From Jiangella asiatica (lineage in GTDB: Bacteria; Actinomycetota; Actinomycetes; Jiangellales; Jiangellaceae), in assembly GCF_004349065.1 (NCBI RefSeq), contig NZ_SMKZ01000022.1, forward strand, positions 1 to 64,000: DNA of 64,000 nt, read 5' to 3'. The notes under the pieces are model-generated. The model made no database searches. It was not told the DNA's origin and saw nothing but the letters and a program-made list of their open reading frames with translations. The stretch's first letter is position 1, and each line of letters opens with the position of its first letter. Positions 8,905-17,776 of the stretch are shown here, piece after piece. The position numbers and the translations under genes were made by a program.

Positions 8905-10449
8905 TCAGGAGATGGCGGCCGCGGCGGTCTCGGCGTCGGGGCCGATGCCGAGCGCGACTTCGGAGTCCGTGCAGCTCACGACCGCTGACTGTTCGGAGCC
9001 GGCGAACACGGCGCTGCCGCCGTCGTCGGTGCGGGTGGCGTCGGGGAAGGCGGCCGCGTAGAAATCCGTCACGGTCTCGCACAGCGGCGTGGCGTCGCCG
9101 CGGTCGGCCAGCACCAGGCCCAGCGCTGTCTGCTCGCCCTGGCCCCAGACGGTGACCTCGCCGCCCGCCCAGGCCCCCACCCGCTCGGATGGGTCTGACA
9201 AGGCCGCGGCCTCGTCGTCGCCGGGGGCCTCGAGCAGGAACAGCAGGTCCGCGGCGCCGAAGGTGTCGGTGCGGAGCTCGTCCCAGCCGGTGGGGCCGGC
9301 GGGGTCGCGGACGTCGACGGCCGCCTCGCTGGCGCGGTAGCGGTCGGGGAACAGGATCTGCGCCGTCGTGGTCGGCAGCGTGGAGTACGTCTCGTCGATG
9401 GCGTCCCAGCCGCCCTCGAGGAACACATCGCAGCTGAACGTCATGCCCTCGACGTACGGGAACTCCAGCTGACGGGCGATGAAGTGCGGCAGCTGGTCGA
9501 GATCGGCGGTGGTCTGCCCGGACTGCGCCTGAAGCGACATCAGCTCGTCCAGCGGCAGGTGCGACCCGATGAACTGTTGGCTGTACAGCGACGCGTCGCC
9601 CTCGATGACGTTCAGCGCGGCATAGGCGGCGTCGGAGCCGGAGTCGGCGGCGATGGCTTCCTGGTCCGGCAGCCCGAGCTCGGCGTCGGCTTGGGCGTGG
9701 ACCAGCTCGTGCGCGGTGACGAACGTGCCGAGCGCGTCCATCTCCTCCGATCCGATGACCAGCTCCTGTGTCTCGGGGTCGTAGAAGCCGCCGACGCCGG
9801 CATCCAGCGCGTCGAGCTGGGACTGCAGCAGGTCGGTGCCGGGCTCGACGGCGCCCAGCGCGGCGAGCAGCCGCGAGTCGACCGCCGCCCGCTCGGGATC
9901 GAGCTCCTCCGACGTCAGCTCCACGGCACGACGCTGGACCTCGTCGATGCTCACGAACTCGATGTCCAGAGCCTCGGTGGCCGGCAGCCCGCGCTCCTCG
10001 GCGACGATGTCCTGGATCGCGGCCACCTGCGTCTCGACGTCGCCGTCGGGGATGGAGCCCTCGCCGCCGATGCCGAGCCCGCTGCCGCCGAGGCACTGGA
10101 AGAGGATCGGGTCGATGTCGCCCATGCCGCCCAGGTCGCCGAGCAGGCCCTCCAGACCGGAGCCGTCGCCGCCGAGGAGATCCTCGAGCCCGCCGAGGTC
10201 GCCGCCGAGGAGGTCCTCCAGCGAGCCGTCGGAGCCCGACTCCTCGGCCACGGCCAGCTCCTCGCGGGCGGCGTCGCGCTCGGCGCGCAGGTCGTCGACC
10301 CGGTCGTCCATGACCAGGTAGACCACGCCGGCCAGGATGAGGCCCACCGCCAGGGCCAACGCCGTGGCCAGCTTCCACACCACGGTGCCCGTCCCGTCCG
10401 CCGAGCCCGACGGCGACGGGGGCGGGGGCGGCGACGACGGGCTGCTCAT
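8905..10449 (-). CDS. Membrane-anchored putative zinc metallopeptidase (HELVH)
   Basis: This 514-residue protein has a Pro/Ser-rich cytoplasmic N-terminus, one membrane helix at about residues 30-52, a coiled-coil-like stretch rich in Asp, Glu, Arg and Ala, and an extracellular domain. VTAHELVHAQA near residue 246 carries the HExxH zincin motif. A downstream Glu-rich helix (NVIEGDASLY) could supply the third ligand, as in gluzincins. It is thus a probable surface-attached metalloprotease, although inactive relatives are known. I start at the ATG at 10449; the upstream in-frame start at 10497 would place charged residues before the Pro-rich tail. A Gly/Asp/Leu repeat (LLGGDLGGLEDLLG) lies at about residues 75-110. 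It is 51 bases downstream of ggt on the same strand. Confidence 0.7.
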   Translation of the reverse strand: MSSPSSPPPPPSPSGSADGTGTVVWKLATALALAVGLILAGVVYLVMDDRVDDLRAERDAAREELAVAEESGSDGSLEDLLGGDLGGLEDLLGGDGSGLEGLLGDLGGMGDIDPILFQCLGGSGLGIGGEGSIPDGDVETQVAAIQDIVAEERGLPATEALDIEFVSIDEVQRRAVELTSEELDPERAAVDSRLLAALGAVEPGTDLLQSQLDALDAGVGGFYDPETQELVIGSEEMDALGTFVTAHELVHAQADAELGLPDQEAIAADSGSDAAYAALNVIEGDASLYSQQFIGSHLPLDELMSLQAQSGQTTADLDQLPHFIARQLEFPYVEGMTFSCDVFLEGGWDAIDETYSTLPTTTAQILFPDRYRASEAAVDVRDPAGPTGWDELRTDTFGAADLLFLLEAPGDDEAAALSDPSERVGAWAGGEVTVWGQGEQTALGLVLADRGDATPLCETVTDFYAAAFPDATRTDDGGSAVFAGSEQSAVVSCTDSEVALGIGPDAETAAAAIS

Positions 10450-10500
10450 GATGCCTCTACCGTAGCCGTCCGGTGCGACAGCCGGCAGCAGCCGCAACCG

Positions 10501-12057
10501 TCACGCGGACGTCACCGCCGTCGTCTCCACCCTGGCGTCGCGTGCCGACAGCCGAGCGCCGTCGTCGTCGACCTTGATGAGAGAGACCGGACCCCACCCG
10601 GACTGCGGCCCGTCGACCGGGGTCACCTCGTGACCGAGCCGCCGCAACCCGTCCACGACGCGCGGTGCGACGTCGGGTTCCATGTAGACGTGAGACCCCG
10701 CGGGCTGCTCCGACGGCAGGGACACCGTCCACCGGGCCCGCTCCTGTGCGACGTCGGGATCCTGGCCCGCGCCCAGCACCCACGCCGCCATCTGCTCCAC
10801 CAGCTGCGGCTGGACGTGCCCGCCGCGGGTGCCCAGCAGCAGCGCCAGGTCGCCGTCGCGGGTCCACAGCGTCGGCGACAGCGTGTGCAGCGGCCGCCGT
10901 CCCGGCGCCAGCTCGCCAGGGTGGCCCTCGACGAGTGTGAAGCCGCGGCCGCGGTCGTGCAGGAGGAACCCGGCAGACCCGGCACCGACACCGGAGCCGA
11001 GGCCAGAGAAGTTGGACTGGATGAGCGAGACGCCCATGCCGCCCGCGTCGAGGACGCACAGGTACGCGGTGCCGCCGGCGGCGAGCGCGGCCGGGTGCCG
11101 CTTCCGGGCCGCGGACGGGTCGACGCTCGCCGCGACGGCATCCAGCCGGGCTGGGTCGAGCAGCAGGTCCAGCCCCACCGGCACGTGCGCCGGGTCGACG
11201 ACGACGACGTCGCGCTCGGCGGCCAGCGCACGATACGCCTCGATCATCAGGTGCCAGTCACCCGGATCGGCCGGGTCAGCGCCCCAGCCCAGCCGCTCCA
11301 GCACCGCGCATGCCCCGATGCCCAGGTAGCCCTGCGAGTTCGGCGGGACCGTCCACCCGATGGCGCCCCAGACGTCGACCGACAGCGGTTCGACCCAGTC
11401 GGCCTGTTCGCGCCGTAGGTCGTCGGCGGTGATGACGCCGTCGAGAGCGGCGCTGATGGCGGCCCCCGGTGCACCCTCGTAGAACGCCGCGCGGCCGCCG
11501 TCGGCGACGGCATGCAGTGTCTCGGCGAGCTGGGGCCGCACCACCGTCGCACCCACTCGGGTGGCGGCGAGCATCGGCGCGGCGGACTCCTGCCCGGCCA
11601 GGAGGTCTCGCCCGAGGCGGAAGGACCGCACCAGCTCTTCGCTGGCCGGGAACCCGTCGCCGGCCAGCCGGATGGCCGGGGCGAGCACCGAGGCCAGCGG
11701 CAGCCGGCCGAGCCGGGACAGCGCGACGAACCCGTCGACGCAGCCCGGCACCGGGATGGCGCCGGGATGGTTGCGCGGGATCTCCTGGTGGCCGGCGGCC
11801 CGCAGCGCGGCCGCGTCGACCCCGGAGCCCGCGCGTCCGGACGCGTTGAGCGCCAGCGGTGCGGCCTCGCCCGGGCGGTGGACCAGCGCGAACAGGTCGC
11901 CGCCGACGCCGCAGGTCTCCGGCGCCACCACGCCCTGGACCGCGATGGCCGCAATGGCCGCATCGACGGCGTTGCCACCGGCCTGGAGGATCTCCACGCC
12001 GGCGCGCGTGCTCATGGTGTGCGGGGTGGCGACCACCCCGCCGTGACTGCTCGGCAT
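10501..12057 (-). CDS. ggt: Gamma-glutamyltransferase family protein
   Basis: This is an Ntn-hydrolase that cleaves or transfers gamma-glutamyl groups. The family matures by self-cleavage before a Thr; here that is the Thr of GGTAYLCVLDAGG near residue 328, with SLIQSNFSGLGSG and the glycine-rich GTRGGHVQPQ downstream. The N-terminal block ATPHTMSTRAGVEILQAGGN is typical. The length is 518 residues, slightly shorter than the E. coli enzyme, and there is no signal peptide, so it should act in the cytoplasm. In an organism that uses mycothiol in place of glutathione, the substrate may be a different gamma-glutamyl compound. It starts four bases after the upstream gene's stop and is probably co-transcribed with it. 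Confidence 0.88.
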   Translation of the reverse strand: MPSSHGGVVATPHTMSTRAGVEILQAGGNAVDAAIAAIAVQGVVAPETCGVGGDLFALVHRPGEAAPLALNASGRAGSGVDAAALRAAGHQEIPRNHPGAIPVPGCVDGFVALSRLGRLPLASVLAPAIRLAGDGFPASEELVRSFRLGRDLLAGQESAAPMLAATRVGATVVRPQLAETLHAVADGGRAAFYEGAPGAAISAALDGVITADDLRREQADWVEPLSVDVWGAIGWTVPPNSQGYLGIGACAVLERLGWGADPADPGDWHLMIEAYRALAAERDVVVVDPAHVPVGLDLLLDPARLDAVAASVDPSAARKRHPAALAAGGTAYLCVLDAGGMGVSLIQSNFSGLGSGVGAGSAGFLLHDRGRGFTLVEGHPGELAPGRRPLHTLSPTLWTRDGDLALLLGTRGGHVQPQLVEQMAAWVLGAGQDPDVAQERARWTVSLPSEQPAGSHVYMEPDVAPRVVDGLRRLGHEVTPVDGPQSGWGPVSLIKVDDDGARLSARDARVETTAVTSA

Positions 12058-12061
12058 CCCG

Positions 12062-13039
12062 TCAGGACCCTTCGGCGACGTCGATGTGGACGTGGTCCAG
12101 GTGGCGCAACGTCGCGTCCTCGGTGTTGCCGGAGGGGTGCGTGTAGTCGCGCCATCCTTCGTCGGACCGGCGCGCCGACCATATCTTGTCGTCGTAGATG
12201 ACGGTGGCCACGCCCAGCTCGTCGGCGTACGCCGTCACCCAGTGCGCGAGCACCCAGCCACGCCGGTTGACCTCAGTGTCGTCGTACGGGCGCAACATGA
12301 CGTCGAGCGCGCGGCCGTCGTAGTGCGCCGAGCCCTCGACGTGGCCGGAGTCGATGCCGCCGGGCTGGAACCCGCCGATGTCGAGCTCGCCGAACGTGGT
12401 GACCAGGTGGTCGCGGACGGCGCGGGCGCGGTCAGTCAGCCCGTCATCGCCCTCGGACTGCGCGGCGTGGTCGCCGGGGGAGAACTGGCAGGCGAACGCG
12501 GCCTCGGAGTGGCCGGTCAGGGCCGAGGCGAGCACCCGGGCGTCGTCCTCGTGGTCGGCGTAGGCGTCCGGGAAGGCGCTGCGCTGGACCTCCTGTGCCG
12601 CGACGGTGATCTCGAGGTCGCGGTAGTCGGGGATCTGCTCCAGCGCGTCGTAGAAGGCGCCGGCGGCATAGACGGGGTCGCGGATCTGCTCCGCCGTGCC
12701 CCAGCCCTGCGACGGACGCTGCTGGAACAGTCCCAGCGAGTCGCGGTCGCCGTAGCTGAGGTTGTAGATGTCGGACTCCTGGTACGCGGTGGCCAGGGCG
12801 ATGGTGACGGCGCGCGCCGGCAGGCCGCGCTTCTCGGCGACGGCGGCGATGGTGGCCGCCTGCCGGGCCTGCTCGGGCGTGAGCGTGACGGTGCGCCCGT
12901 CGACGGTGGCCCGGCACTCGGCTCGGGTGCCCAGCGGCCCGTCGCCGCTACTCGCCCACCAGATGAGCAGCGCGGCGATGCATCCGCCGAGGGCGAGGAG
13001 GGTCCCGATGGTGGCCATCAGGCGGGCAGCACGGCTCAT
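12062..13039 (-). CDS. Exported two-domain wall hydrolase-like protein
   Basis: This is a 325-residue exported or membrane-anchored protein with an N-terminal hydrophobic segment (about 8-30). Residues about 60-165 resemble a lytic transglycosylase core: AYQESDIYNL supplies a candidate catalytic Glu and DSLGLFQQRPSQGWG matches the conserved GLFQ-type motif. The C-terminal half (about 215-325) contains GSAHYDGRALDVM and HLDHVHIDV, matching the metal-binding S-x-H-x-x-G-x-A-x-D and H-x-H of LAS (M15-like) peptidases; the domain is known as ARB-07466-like. Both glycan and peptide cleavage are therefore possible, by inference. The ATG at 13039 (MSRAARLM) is chosen because the signal segment follows directly. 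Confidence 0.68.
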   Translation of the reverse strand: MSRAARLMATIGTLLALGGCIAALLIWWASSGDGPLGTRAECRATVDGRTVTLTPEQARQAATIAAVAEKRGLPARAVTIALATAYQESDIYNLSYGDRDSLGLFQQRPSQGWGTAEQIRDPVYAAGAFYDALEQIPDYRDLEITVAAQEVQRSAFPDAYADHEDDARVLASALTGHSEAAFACQFSPGDHAAQSEGDDGLTDRARAVRDHLVTTFGELDIGGFQPGGIDSGHVEGSAHYDGRALDVMLRPYDDTEVNRRGWVLAHWVTAYADELGVATVIYDDKIWSARRSDEGWRDYTHPSGNTEDATLRHLDHVHIDVAEGS

Positions 13040-13100
13040 GAGGTAGTGAGAACGTCTTCGAGTCGGCCGGCGGTTCCGGGGCGGTCCGGATGTCCTGGTG

Positions 13101-14033
13101 TCAGTTGGCGTGCAGCGCCGCGTTGAGGCCGCCCCAGTCGCCGGATCGGGCCAACGCCTCCACCGCACCGGTGAGACTGTTGCGGCGGAACAGCAGGCCG
13201 TCGCGGCCGGACAGCTCCAGGGCCTTGACGACGCGGCCGTCGGGCAGACTGACCTTGGTGCCGGCGGTGATGTAGCAGCCGGCCTCCACGATGCAGCCGT
13301 CGCCCAGCGAGATGCCGATGCCGGCGTTCGCGCCGACCAGGCAGTTGCTGCCGATGGTGATGGTCTCCTTGCCGCCGCCGGACAGCGTCCCCATGATCGA
13401 GGCGCCGCCGCCCACGTCGGACCCGTCGCCGACGACGACACCGGCGGAGATGCGCCCCTCGACCATGGAGGAACCGAGCGTGCCGGCGTTGTAGTTGACG
13501 AAGCCTTCGTGCATGACCGTGGTACCGGGGGCCAGGTGCGCGCCGAGCCGCACCCGGTCGGCGTCGGCGATGCGCACACCGGACGGCACGACGTAGTCGA
13601 CCATGCGCGGGAACTTGTCGATGCCATGGACCGTCACCGGGCCGCGGCGCATCAGCCGCAGCCGGGTGCGCTCGAACCCGTCGACCAGGCACGGACCGTG
13701 GTTGGTCCACACGACGTTGGTGAGCACCCCGAAGACGCCGTCGAGGTTCTGCTCGCGCGGCGCCACCAGCCGGTACGACAGCAGATGCAGGCGAAGATAG
13801 GCGTCGAAGGCGTCCTCGGGTGCGGTGTCGAGCTCGATCTCGGTCTCGACGATGGCACGCCGGACCGCGCGGTCGCGGTCCTCGCCCTCGAGCTCGCGCA
13901 GCTCCAGCAGAGCGTCGTCAGTGGAGGTCGGCGGTTTGCCGAGGGCCGGAGATGGGTACCAAACGTCCAAGATCGTTCCATCTGCGGCTATTGTTGCCAG
14001 CCCGAAGCCCCAGGCCGATCGCACGTCGGTCAT
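13101..14033 (-). CDS. dapD: Tetrahydrodipicolinate N-succinyltransferase
   Basis: DapD transfers succinyl from succinyl-CoA to tetrahydrodipicolinate, opening the succinylase branch to meso-diaminopimelate and lysine. The protein has an N-terminal alpha/beta part and, from about residue 150, hexapeptide repeats of a left-handed beta-helix ([52 protein letters not shown]). The length of 310 residues fits the long actinobacterial form. The start is uncertain between ATG 14033 ([14 protein letters not shown]) and ATG 14039 two codons upstream; I kept the former because it matches the usual family beginning. It is divergent from the I36-type inhibitor gene. Confidence 0.93.
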   Translation of the reverse strand: MTDVRSAWGFGLATIAADGTILDVWYPSPALGKPPTSTDDALLELRELEGEDRDRAVRRAIVETEIELDTAPEDAFDAYLRLHLLSYRLVAPREQNLDGVFGVLTNVVWTNHGPCLVDGFERTRLRLMRRGPVTVHGIDKFPRMVDYVVPSGVRIADADRVRLGAHLAPGTTVMHEGFVNYNAGTLGSSMVEGRISAGVVVGDGSDVGGGASIMGTLSGGGKETITIGSNCLVGANAGIGISLGDGCIVEAGCYITAGTKVSLPDGRVVKALELSGRDGLLFRRNSLTGAVEALARSGDWGGLNAALHAN

Positions 14034-14112
14034 GGGCATCAGCCTACGGAACGACGAAGCGGAGAGCGTGACCAGGCACGGCGAATCGCTGCGGAGCGGA
14101 GGGAGAGGCTGG

Positions 14113-14745
14113 ATGGCTCGACGGCGGACGATGGCGGCCCTGGTGGGAATGGTGGTCGCATTGGCCGCCACCTCCACCGGAGCCCGAGCTGTTGAATCCG
14201 ATGCTACGGACCTGACGGTGAGCGCCAGCGGGCCACTGGCGGCGGAGCTGACCGAGGCACTCGAGCAGCTGCCCGGCGGCGTGCAGGTGTCGGACAACGC
14301 GATCGCCTGGGACGGCGGCGAGATCATCGCGGTCTGGCCGGATCCGGGCGAGGAAGCCGCACCGGCCGGCCTCGGCGACGGCGTTCGCGAGGACGTGGTG
14401 GCTCAGCTCGGCCTGACCGACCTCGCCGACCTGAGCGACCCGGAGGCCGGCGCTGTGCAGCCGCGCGGCAGTGCGAGCTCCTGCCCGTCCGGGTACTACT
14501 GCTTCTACACGTCCACGAACTTCGACGGGGCCCGGTACCAGTTCTCCAGCACCTGCTCGGGCTATGCGAGCTCCTACGGCTTCGACAACGCCACGTCCTC
14601 GTGGGTCAACCGCACTTCGTCGAGGACGCTCGGCGCGTACGACTCCCAGGGCGGCACCCGGCTCTGGACCATGAGCCCGAACGCCAGCAGCTCCTATGTC
14701 GGTTCCGCCGACGACAACCGGATGAGCTACTGGACTTGCTCCTGA
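14113..14745 (+). CDS. Secreted peptidase-inhibitor I36-type protein
   Basis: This is a predicted secreted protein of 210 residues. A basic start and hydrophobic segment ending ATSTGARA (about residue 26) form a signal peptide. The C-terminal 90 residues contain [16 protein letters not shown] and a second Cys pair, the pattern of Streptomyces metalloprotease inhibitors (family I36) with a beta/gamma-crystallin-like fold. It may inhibit a secreted protease or act as a small structural domain. GGAGGGAGAGG precedes the ATG at 14113. An in-frame GTG at 14068 is possible but would bury the signal peptide. The gene has its own promoter space against dapD and is followed by a 656-base gap. Confidence 0.78.
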   Translation: MARRRTMAALVGMVVALAATSTGARAVESDATDLTVSASGPLAAELTEALEQLPGGVQVSDNAIAWDGGEIIAVWPDPGEEAAPAGLGDGVREDVVAQLGLTDLADLSDPEAGAVQPRGSASSCPSGYYCFYTSTNFDGARYQFSSTCSGYASSYGFDNATSSWVNRTSSRTLGAYDSQGGTRLWTMSPNASSSYVGSADDNRMSYWTCS

Positions 14746-14781
14746 ACCTGCTCCTGATCGCTCGCGCGGCCGCCGCCGCCC

Positions 14782-14842
14782 GTTGATCATGGAGTAGGTC
14801 TCCTTCCCGCGGTCTCGGAAGCTGCTCTACTCCGTGATCAAC
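14782..14842. repeat. Intergenic palindromic element, type D copy 1
   Basis: The arms GTTGATCATGGAGTAG (14782-14797) and CTACTCCGTGATCAAC (14827-14842) match at 15 of 16 positions. Inside is a second short stem, CTTCC with GGAAG. It is 37 bases past the I36-type stop codon. Confidence 0.8.
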
Positions 14843-15088
14843 CCAGGGGGTGGTTCCGGGAGGGGGTCGGTTGCCTCGCTGGTGATTGTCCGGGCGCGTC
14901 GAGGGCGCCTTGAGGGGGCGCTTCGCCGCCTGGGCGAGGTCCCCTGGACTCGCCGGTCGCGGGACTGGCTTGCTGGGTGCGGGCCCGGCGTCGGGCTGGC
15001 TGGTGGTCGCGTGCTGGCCTGGCGTCACGCTTGGCGGCCCGATTCGCTCGGTGGTCGAGCGTGACCGGGGGGCCAGATTGTCACCGCT

Positions 15089-15196
15089 TGATCATCAACG
15101 ATCCGTGACATCACGAGGCGTTCTCGCGCTCCACCAGGGTTGCAAGCATGGTGGAGCACACACCATCCTCGTGATGTCGGCGTTCGTTGATGATCA
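15089..15196. repeat. Nested triple palindrome (type B)
   Basis: Three perfect inverted repeats are nested with a common centre: TGATCATCAACG with its complement (15089-15100, 15185-15196), GACATCACGAGG with its complement (15107-15118, 15167-15178), and GCTCCACCA with TGGTGGAGC (15128-15136, 15149-15157). The core GCAAGCATGGTG is shared with the type A copy at 63251-63333, which links the two types. Confidence 0.85.
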
Positions 15197-15322
15197 CGAG
15201 GCACCGCGCATCCGACCCCGTGCCCACACTCTCGCCGTCCCTCTGATAGCTGCCCCACAAGGTCGCGTCCGGTGGCGGCTGGACAAAGGGGACGGCGAAC
15301 CCCAGGATCCGCGACACAACCG

Positions 15323-15385
15323 CGTTGATCATGGGCGAAGGCACCTTCCGAGCGTGTGGAAGGAGCACTTAGCCCATGATCAACG
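15323..15385. repeat. Intergenic palindromic element, type D copy 2
   Basis: Perfect 14-bp arms CGTTGATCATGGGC (15323-15336) and its complement (15372-15385) enclose an inner stem CCTTCC (15344-15349) with GGAAGG (15358-15363). It ends 16 bases before the stop of the convergent permease gene. Confidence 0.85.
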
Positions 15386-15401
15386 GGAGGATGGGGGGGT
15401 G

Positions 15402-16832
15402 TCAGTTGACGGGGCCGCCAACGCCGAGGTTCTCCGGGTCTCCCAGGTCGCCCGGCGGGCGGTGCAGGCGGCGGTTGACCAGCCAGGTGATGAACCACAG
15501 GACGACGCCGATGGCGAGCAGGACGCCGGCGATGCGGTACTGCTCGTTGTCGCGGCCGGTGAGCGGCGTCGCGAGGTATGCACAGGTGATGGCGCCGATG
15601 ATCGGGATGATCGTGGGCGCGCGGAAGTGCTTGTGTTCGACAGGGCTGCGCCGAAGGACCAGCACCGCCACGTTGACCACCGAGAACACCGCGAGCAGGA
15701 GGAGTGCGGTGGTGCCGCCCAGTGCCGGGACCTCACCGACGAAGGTGATGAGCGCGACCGCGAGCGCCGTGGTGAAGATGATGGCGACCCACGGGGTGCG
15801 CCGGCTGGGGTGCACGCGGCCGAGAGGGCCGGGCAGCACGCGCTCGCGACTCATGCCGTAGACCAGCCGGCTGGCCATGAGCATGTTGATGAGCGCGGAG
15901 TTGGCGACGGCGAAGATCGTGATGAAGGCGAAGACGCGCAGCGGGAAGCCGGGCGCCCCTGCCTCGACCACTTGGAGCAGTGGCGTATCGCCCTCGCCGA
16001 GCTGCGCGACCGGGACGAGCGCGACCGACGAGATGGCCACCAGCACGTAGATGGTGCCGGTGATGATCAGGCCGGCGAGCATGACCTTCGGGAAGATGCG
16101 CACCGGCTCCTTGCACTCCTCGGCCATGTTGACCGAGTCCTCGAAGCCGACCATCGCGAAGAACGCCAGTGCTGTCGCGGCCGTGACGGCGCCGAACACG
16201 CCCTGGCCCTGGGTGTCGAACTCGGTGACCCGGGACATGTCGGCGTCGCCGCCGCCGATGGCCCACAGGCCGATCATGATGATGATCAGCAGACCGCTCA
16301 GCTCGACGCACGTGAGCACGACGTTGGCCTTGACGCTCTCGCCGACGCCGCGGAAGTTCACGATGGCGACCAGCAGGATGAACCCGAGCGCCACCAGCGT
16401 GATGCCGACACCGGTGCCGAGGTCGAGCTCGAACGCCGCACCGAGGTTGGAGGCGAACGCCCGCGACGCCGTGGACGCCGACGTGATGCCCGAGCACATG
16501 ACGGTGAACGCGACGATGAACGTGACGAAGTGGACGCCGAAGGCCTTGTGCGTGTACAGCGCGGCACCCGCGGCCTGCGGATATTTCGTCACCAGCTCCA
16601 GGTAGCTGAAGGCGGTCAGGATGGCGACGATGAAGGCGACCAGGAACGGCAGCCACGCCGCGCCGCCGACCTCCGCCGCGACCTGACCGGTCAACGCGTA
16701 GACGCCGGTGCCGAGAATGTCGCCGACGACGAACAACAACAGCAGACTCGGGCCCATCACCCTTTTCAGGCTGGGCTGTTGCTCGGGCTCGGGTGGGCGT
16801 TCTCCGGTGGCCTGTGCGGGTGCATCGGACAT
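15402..16832 (-). CDS. APC-superfamily amino acid permease
   Basis: This 476-residue polytopic membrane protein has about twelve hydrophobic helices separated by short charged loops. The first helix contains DILGTGVYALTGQVA, close to the G-x-G-x-Y/I-x-x-x-G motif of APC amino-acid transporters, and the loop FAMVGFEDSVNMAEECKEP near residue 240 is the conserved substrate-gating loop of the cationic/polyamine-type subgroup. It probably imports an amino acid or amine by proton symport or exchange; the substrate cannot be read from sequence. The ATG at 16832 is preceded by GGAGG. It lies downstream of LOG on the same strand but is separated by a hairpin. Confidence 0.85.
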   Translation of the reverse strand: MSDAPAQATGERPPEPEQQPSLKRVMGPSLLLLFVVGDILGTGVYALTGQVAAEVGGAAWLPFLVAFIVAILTAFSYLELVTKYPQAAGAALYTHKAFGVHFVTFIVAFTVMCSGITSASTASRAFASNLGAAFELDLGTGVGITLVALGFILLVAIVNFRGVGESVKANVVLTCVELSGLLIIIMIGLWAIGGGDADMSRVTEFDTQGQGVFGAVTAATALAFFAMVGFEDSVNMAEECKEPVRIFPKVMLAGLIITGTIYVLVAISSVALVPVAQLGEGDTPLLQVVEAGAPGFPLRVFAFITIFAVANSALINMLMASRLVYGMSRERVLPGPLGRVHPSRRTPWVAIIFTTALAVALITFVGEVPALGGTTALLLLAVFSVVNVAVLVLRRSPVEHKHFRAPTIIPIIGAITCAYLATPLTGRDNEQYRIAGVLLAIGVVLWFITWLVNRRLHRPPGDLGDPENLGVGGPVN

Positions 16833-16875
16833 GTACCGCCTCCAATCAGTGGCCTTGGTCTACCGCTTGGAGGGT

Positions 16876-16902
16876 GTGACGCGCAAGCATGTGCGCAGTC
16901 AC
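16876..16902 (-). terminator. Hairpin between LOG gene and permease
   Basis: GTGACGCGCA (16876-16885) pairs with TGCGC (16892-16896) and GTCAC (16898-16902) around a six-base loop with one bulged A. It follows the LOG stop on the minus strand by about 30 bases and could end that transcript; it could also be an operator for the permease. Confidence 0.45.
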
Positions 16903-16930
16903 GAATGTCGGAATCGCTCCCGCACGCGCC

Positions 16931-17752
16931 TTACTCGCGACCCGTGGAGCGACCAGCCGAGCGGCGCGCCTTTTCGGCCCTGGCCAGCACGTCGAGTACG
17001 CCGTCGAGGTCGTCGGTGACGGTGAGCAGGTCGACGTCGAGCGGTGAGATCTTCTTCTCCGCGACCACCGTGTCACGCAGCCAGTCGACGAGACCTTTCC
17101 AGTACTCGACACCTATCAGAATGATGGGAAAGGCCGTCACCTTGTGCGTCTGGACCAAAGTCATGGCCTCGAACAGCTCGTCGAGTGTGCCGTACCCGCC
17201 GGGAAACACCACGAATCCCTGCGCGTACTTGACGAACATGGTCTTCCGGGCGAAGAAATAGCGGAAGTTCACGCCGAGGTCGACATAGGCGTTGATGCCC
17301 TGCTCGAACGGCAGCTCGATGCCCAGGCCGACGGAGACCCCGCCGGCTTCGTGGGCACCCCTGTTGGCGGCCTCCATGATGCCGGGACCTCCGCCGGTGA
17401 TGACGGCGTAGCCGGCCCTGGCCAGCCGGGCGCCGAGATCGACCGCACGCTCGTAGTGGGGGTCGTCGGAGAGCGTGCGGGCGGAGCCGAACACGCTGAC
17501 GGCCGGGCCGAGCTCGGCGAGCGCGCCGAACCCCTCGACGAACTCGGACTGGATGCGCAGCACCCGCCACGGGTCGGTGTGTACCCAGTCCGACGGTCCC
17601 ACCTCGTCGAGCAGCCGCTGGTCGGTGGTGGTCACGTCGTACTGAGCTCCTCGCTTGATGACAGGTCCGCTGTGCTGCTCGCCGGTGCGCACGGGCTGGG
17701 CTCGCCCGTCGTCCGGCCACCCCGGCCGTTCGAACTCCTCGTGTCGTGTCAC
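16931..17752 (-). CDS. LOG-family nucleotide 5'-monophosphate phosphoribohydrolase
   Basis: This 273-residue Rossmann-fold protein belongs to the LOG/TIGR00730 family, which releases the base from nucleoside monophosphates and in some organisms activates cytokinins. The signature PGGYGTLDELFE near residue 185 and the upstream ITGGGPGIMEAANRGA are both complete. About 55 residues precede the core and are weakly conserved. The start codon is GTG at 17752. It is 24 bases after the dapE stop and probably co-transcribed with it, the same pairing as in mycobacteria. Whether the physiological role is nucleotide salvage or signalling is open. Confidence 0.88.
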   Translation of the reverse strand: MTRHEEFERPGWPDDGRAQPVRTGEQHSGPVIKRGAQYDVTTTDQRLLDEVGPSDWVHTDPWRVLRIQSEFVEGFGALAELGPAVSVFGSARTLSDDPHYERAVDLGARLARAGYAVITGGGPGIMEAANRGAHEAGGVSVGLGIELPFEQGINAYVDLGVNFRYFFARKTMFVKYAQGFVVFPGGYGTLDELFEAMTLVQTHKVTAFPIILIGVEYWKGLVDWLRDTVVAEKKISPLDVDLLTVTDDLDGVLDVLARAEKARRSAGRSTGRE

Positions 17753-17776
17753 GCGGCCAGGGTAGTTGCGGCCTGG

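Larger units (their letters stand above)
14746..15401. other. 656-base convergent gap holding three palindromic elements
   Basis: I see no gene here. The gap between the I36-type gene and the permease contains palindromes at 14782-14842, 15089-15196 and 15323-15385. The stretches between them are G+C-rich and hold only antisense-type open frames. No promoter was recognised. Confidence 0.6.

Noticed and set aside
8870-9061. A 63-codon plus-strand frame starting in the type A palindrome
   Set aside because: It begins inside the repeat arm and runs antisense to the metallopeptidase end; no ribosome site.
9484-11418. A 644-codon plus-strand frame opposite the metallopeptidase and ggt
   Set aside because: The minus-strand genes have HELVH and gamma-glutamyltransferase signatures; the plus-strand product is Gln/Arg/Val-rich shadow sequence.
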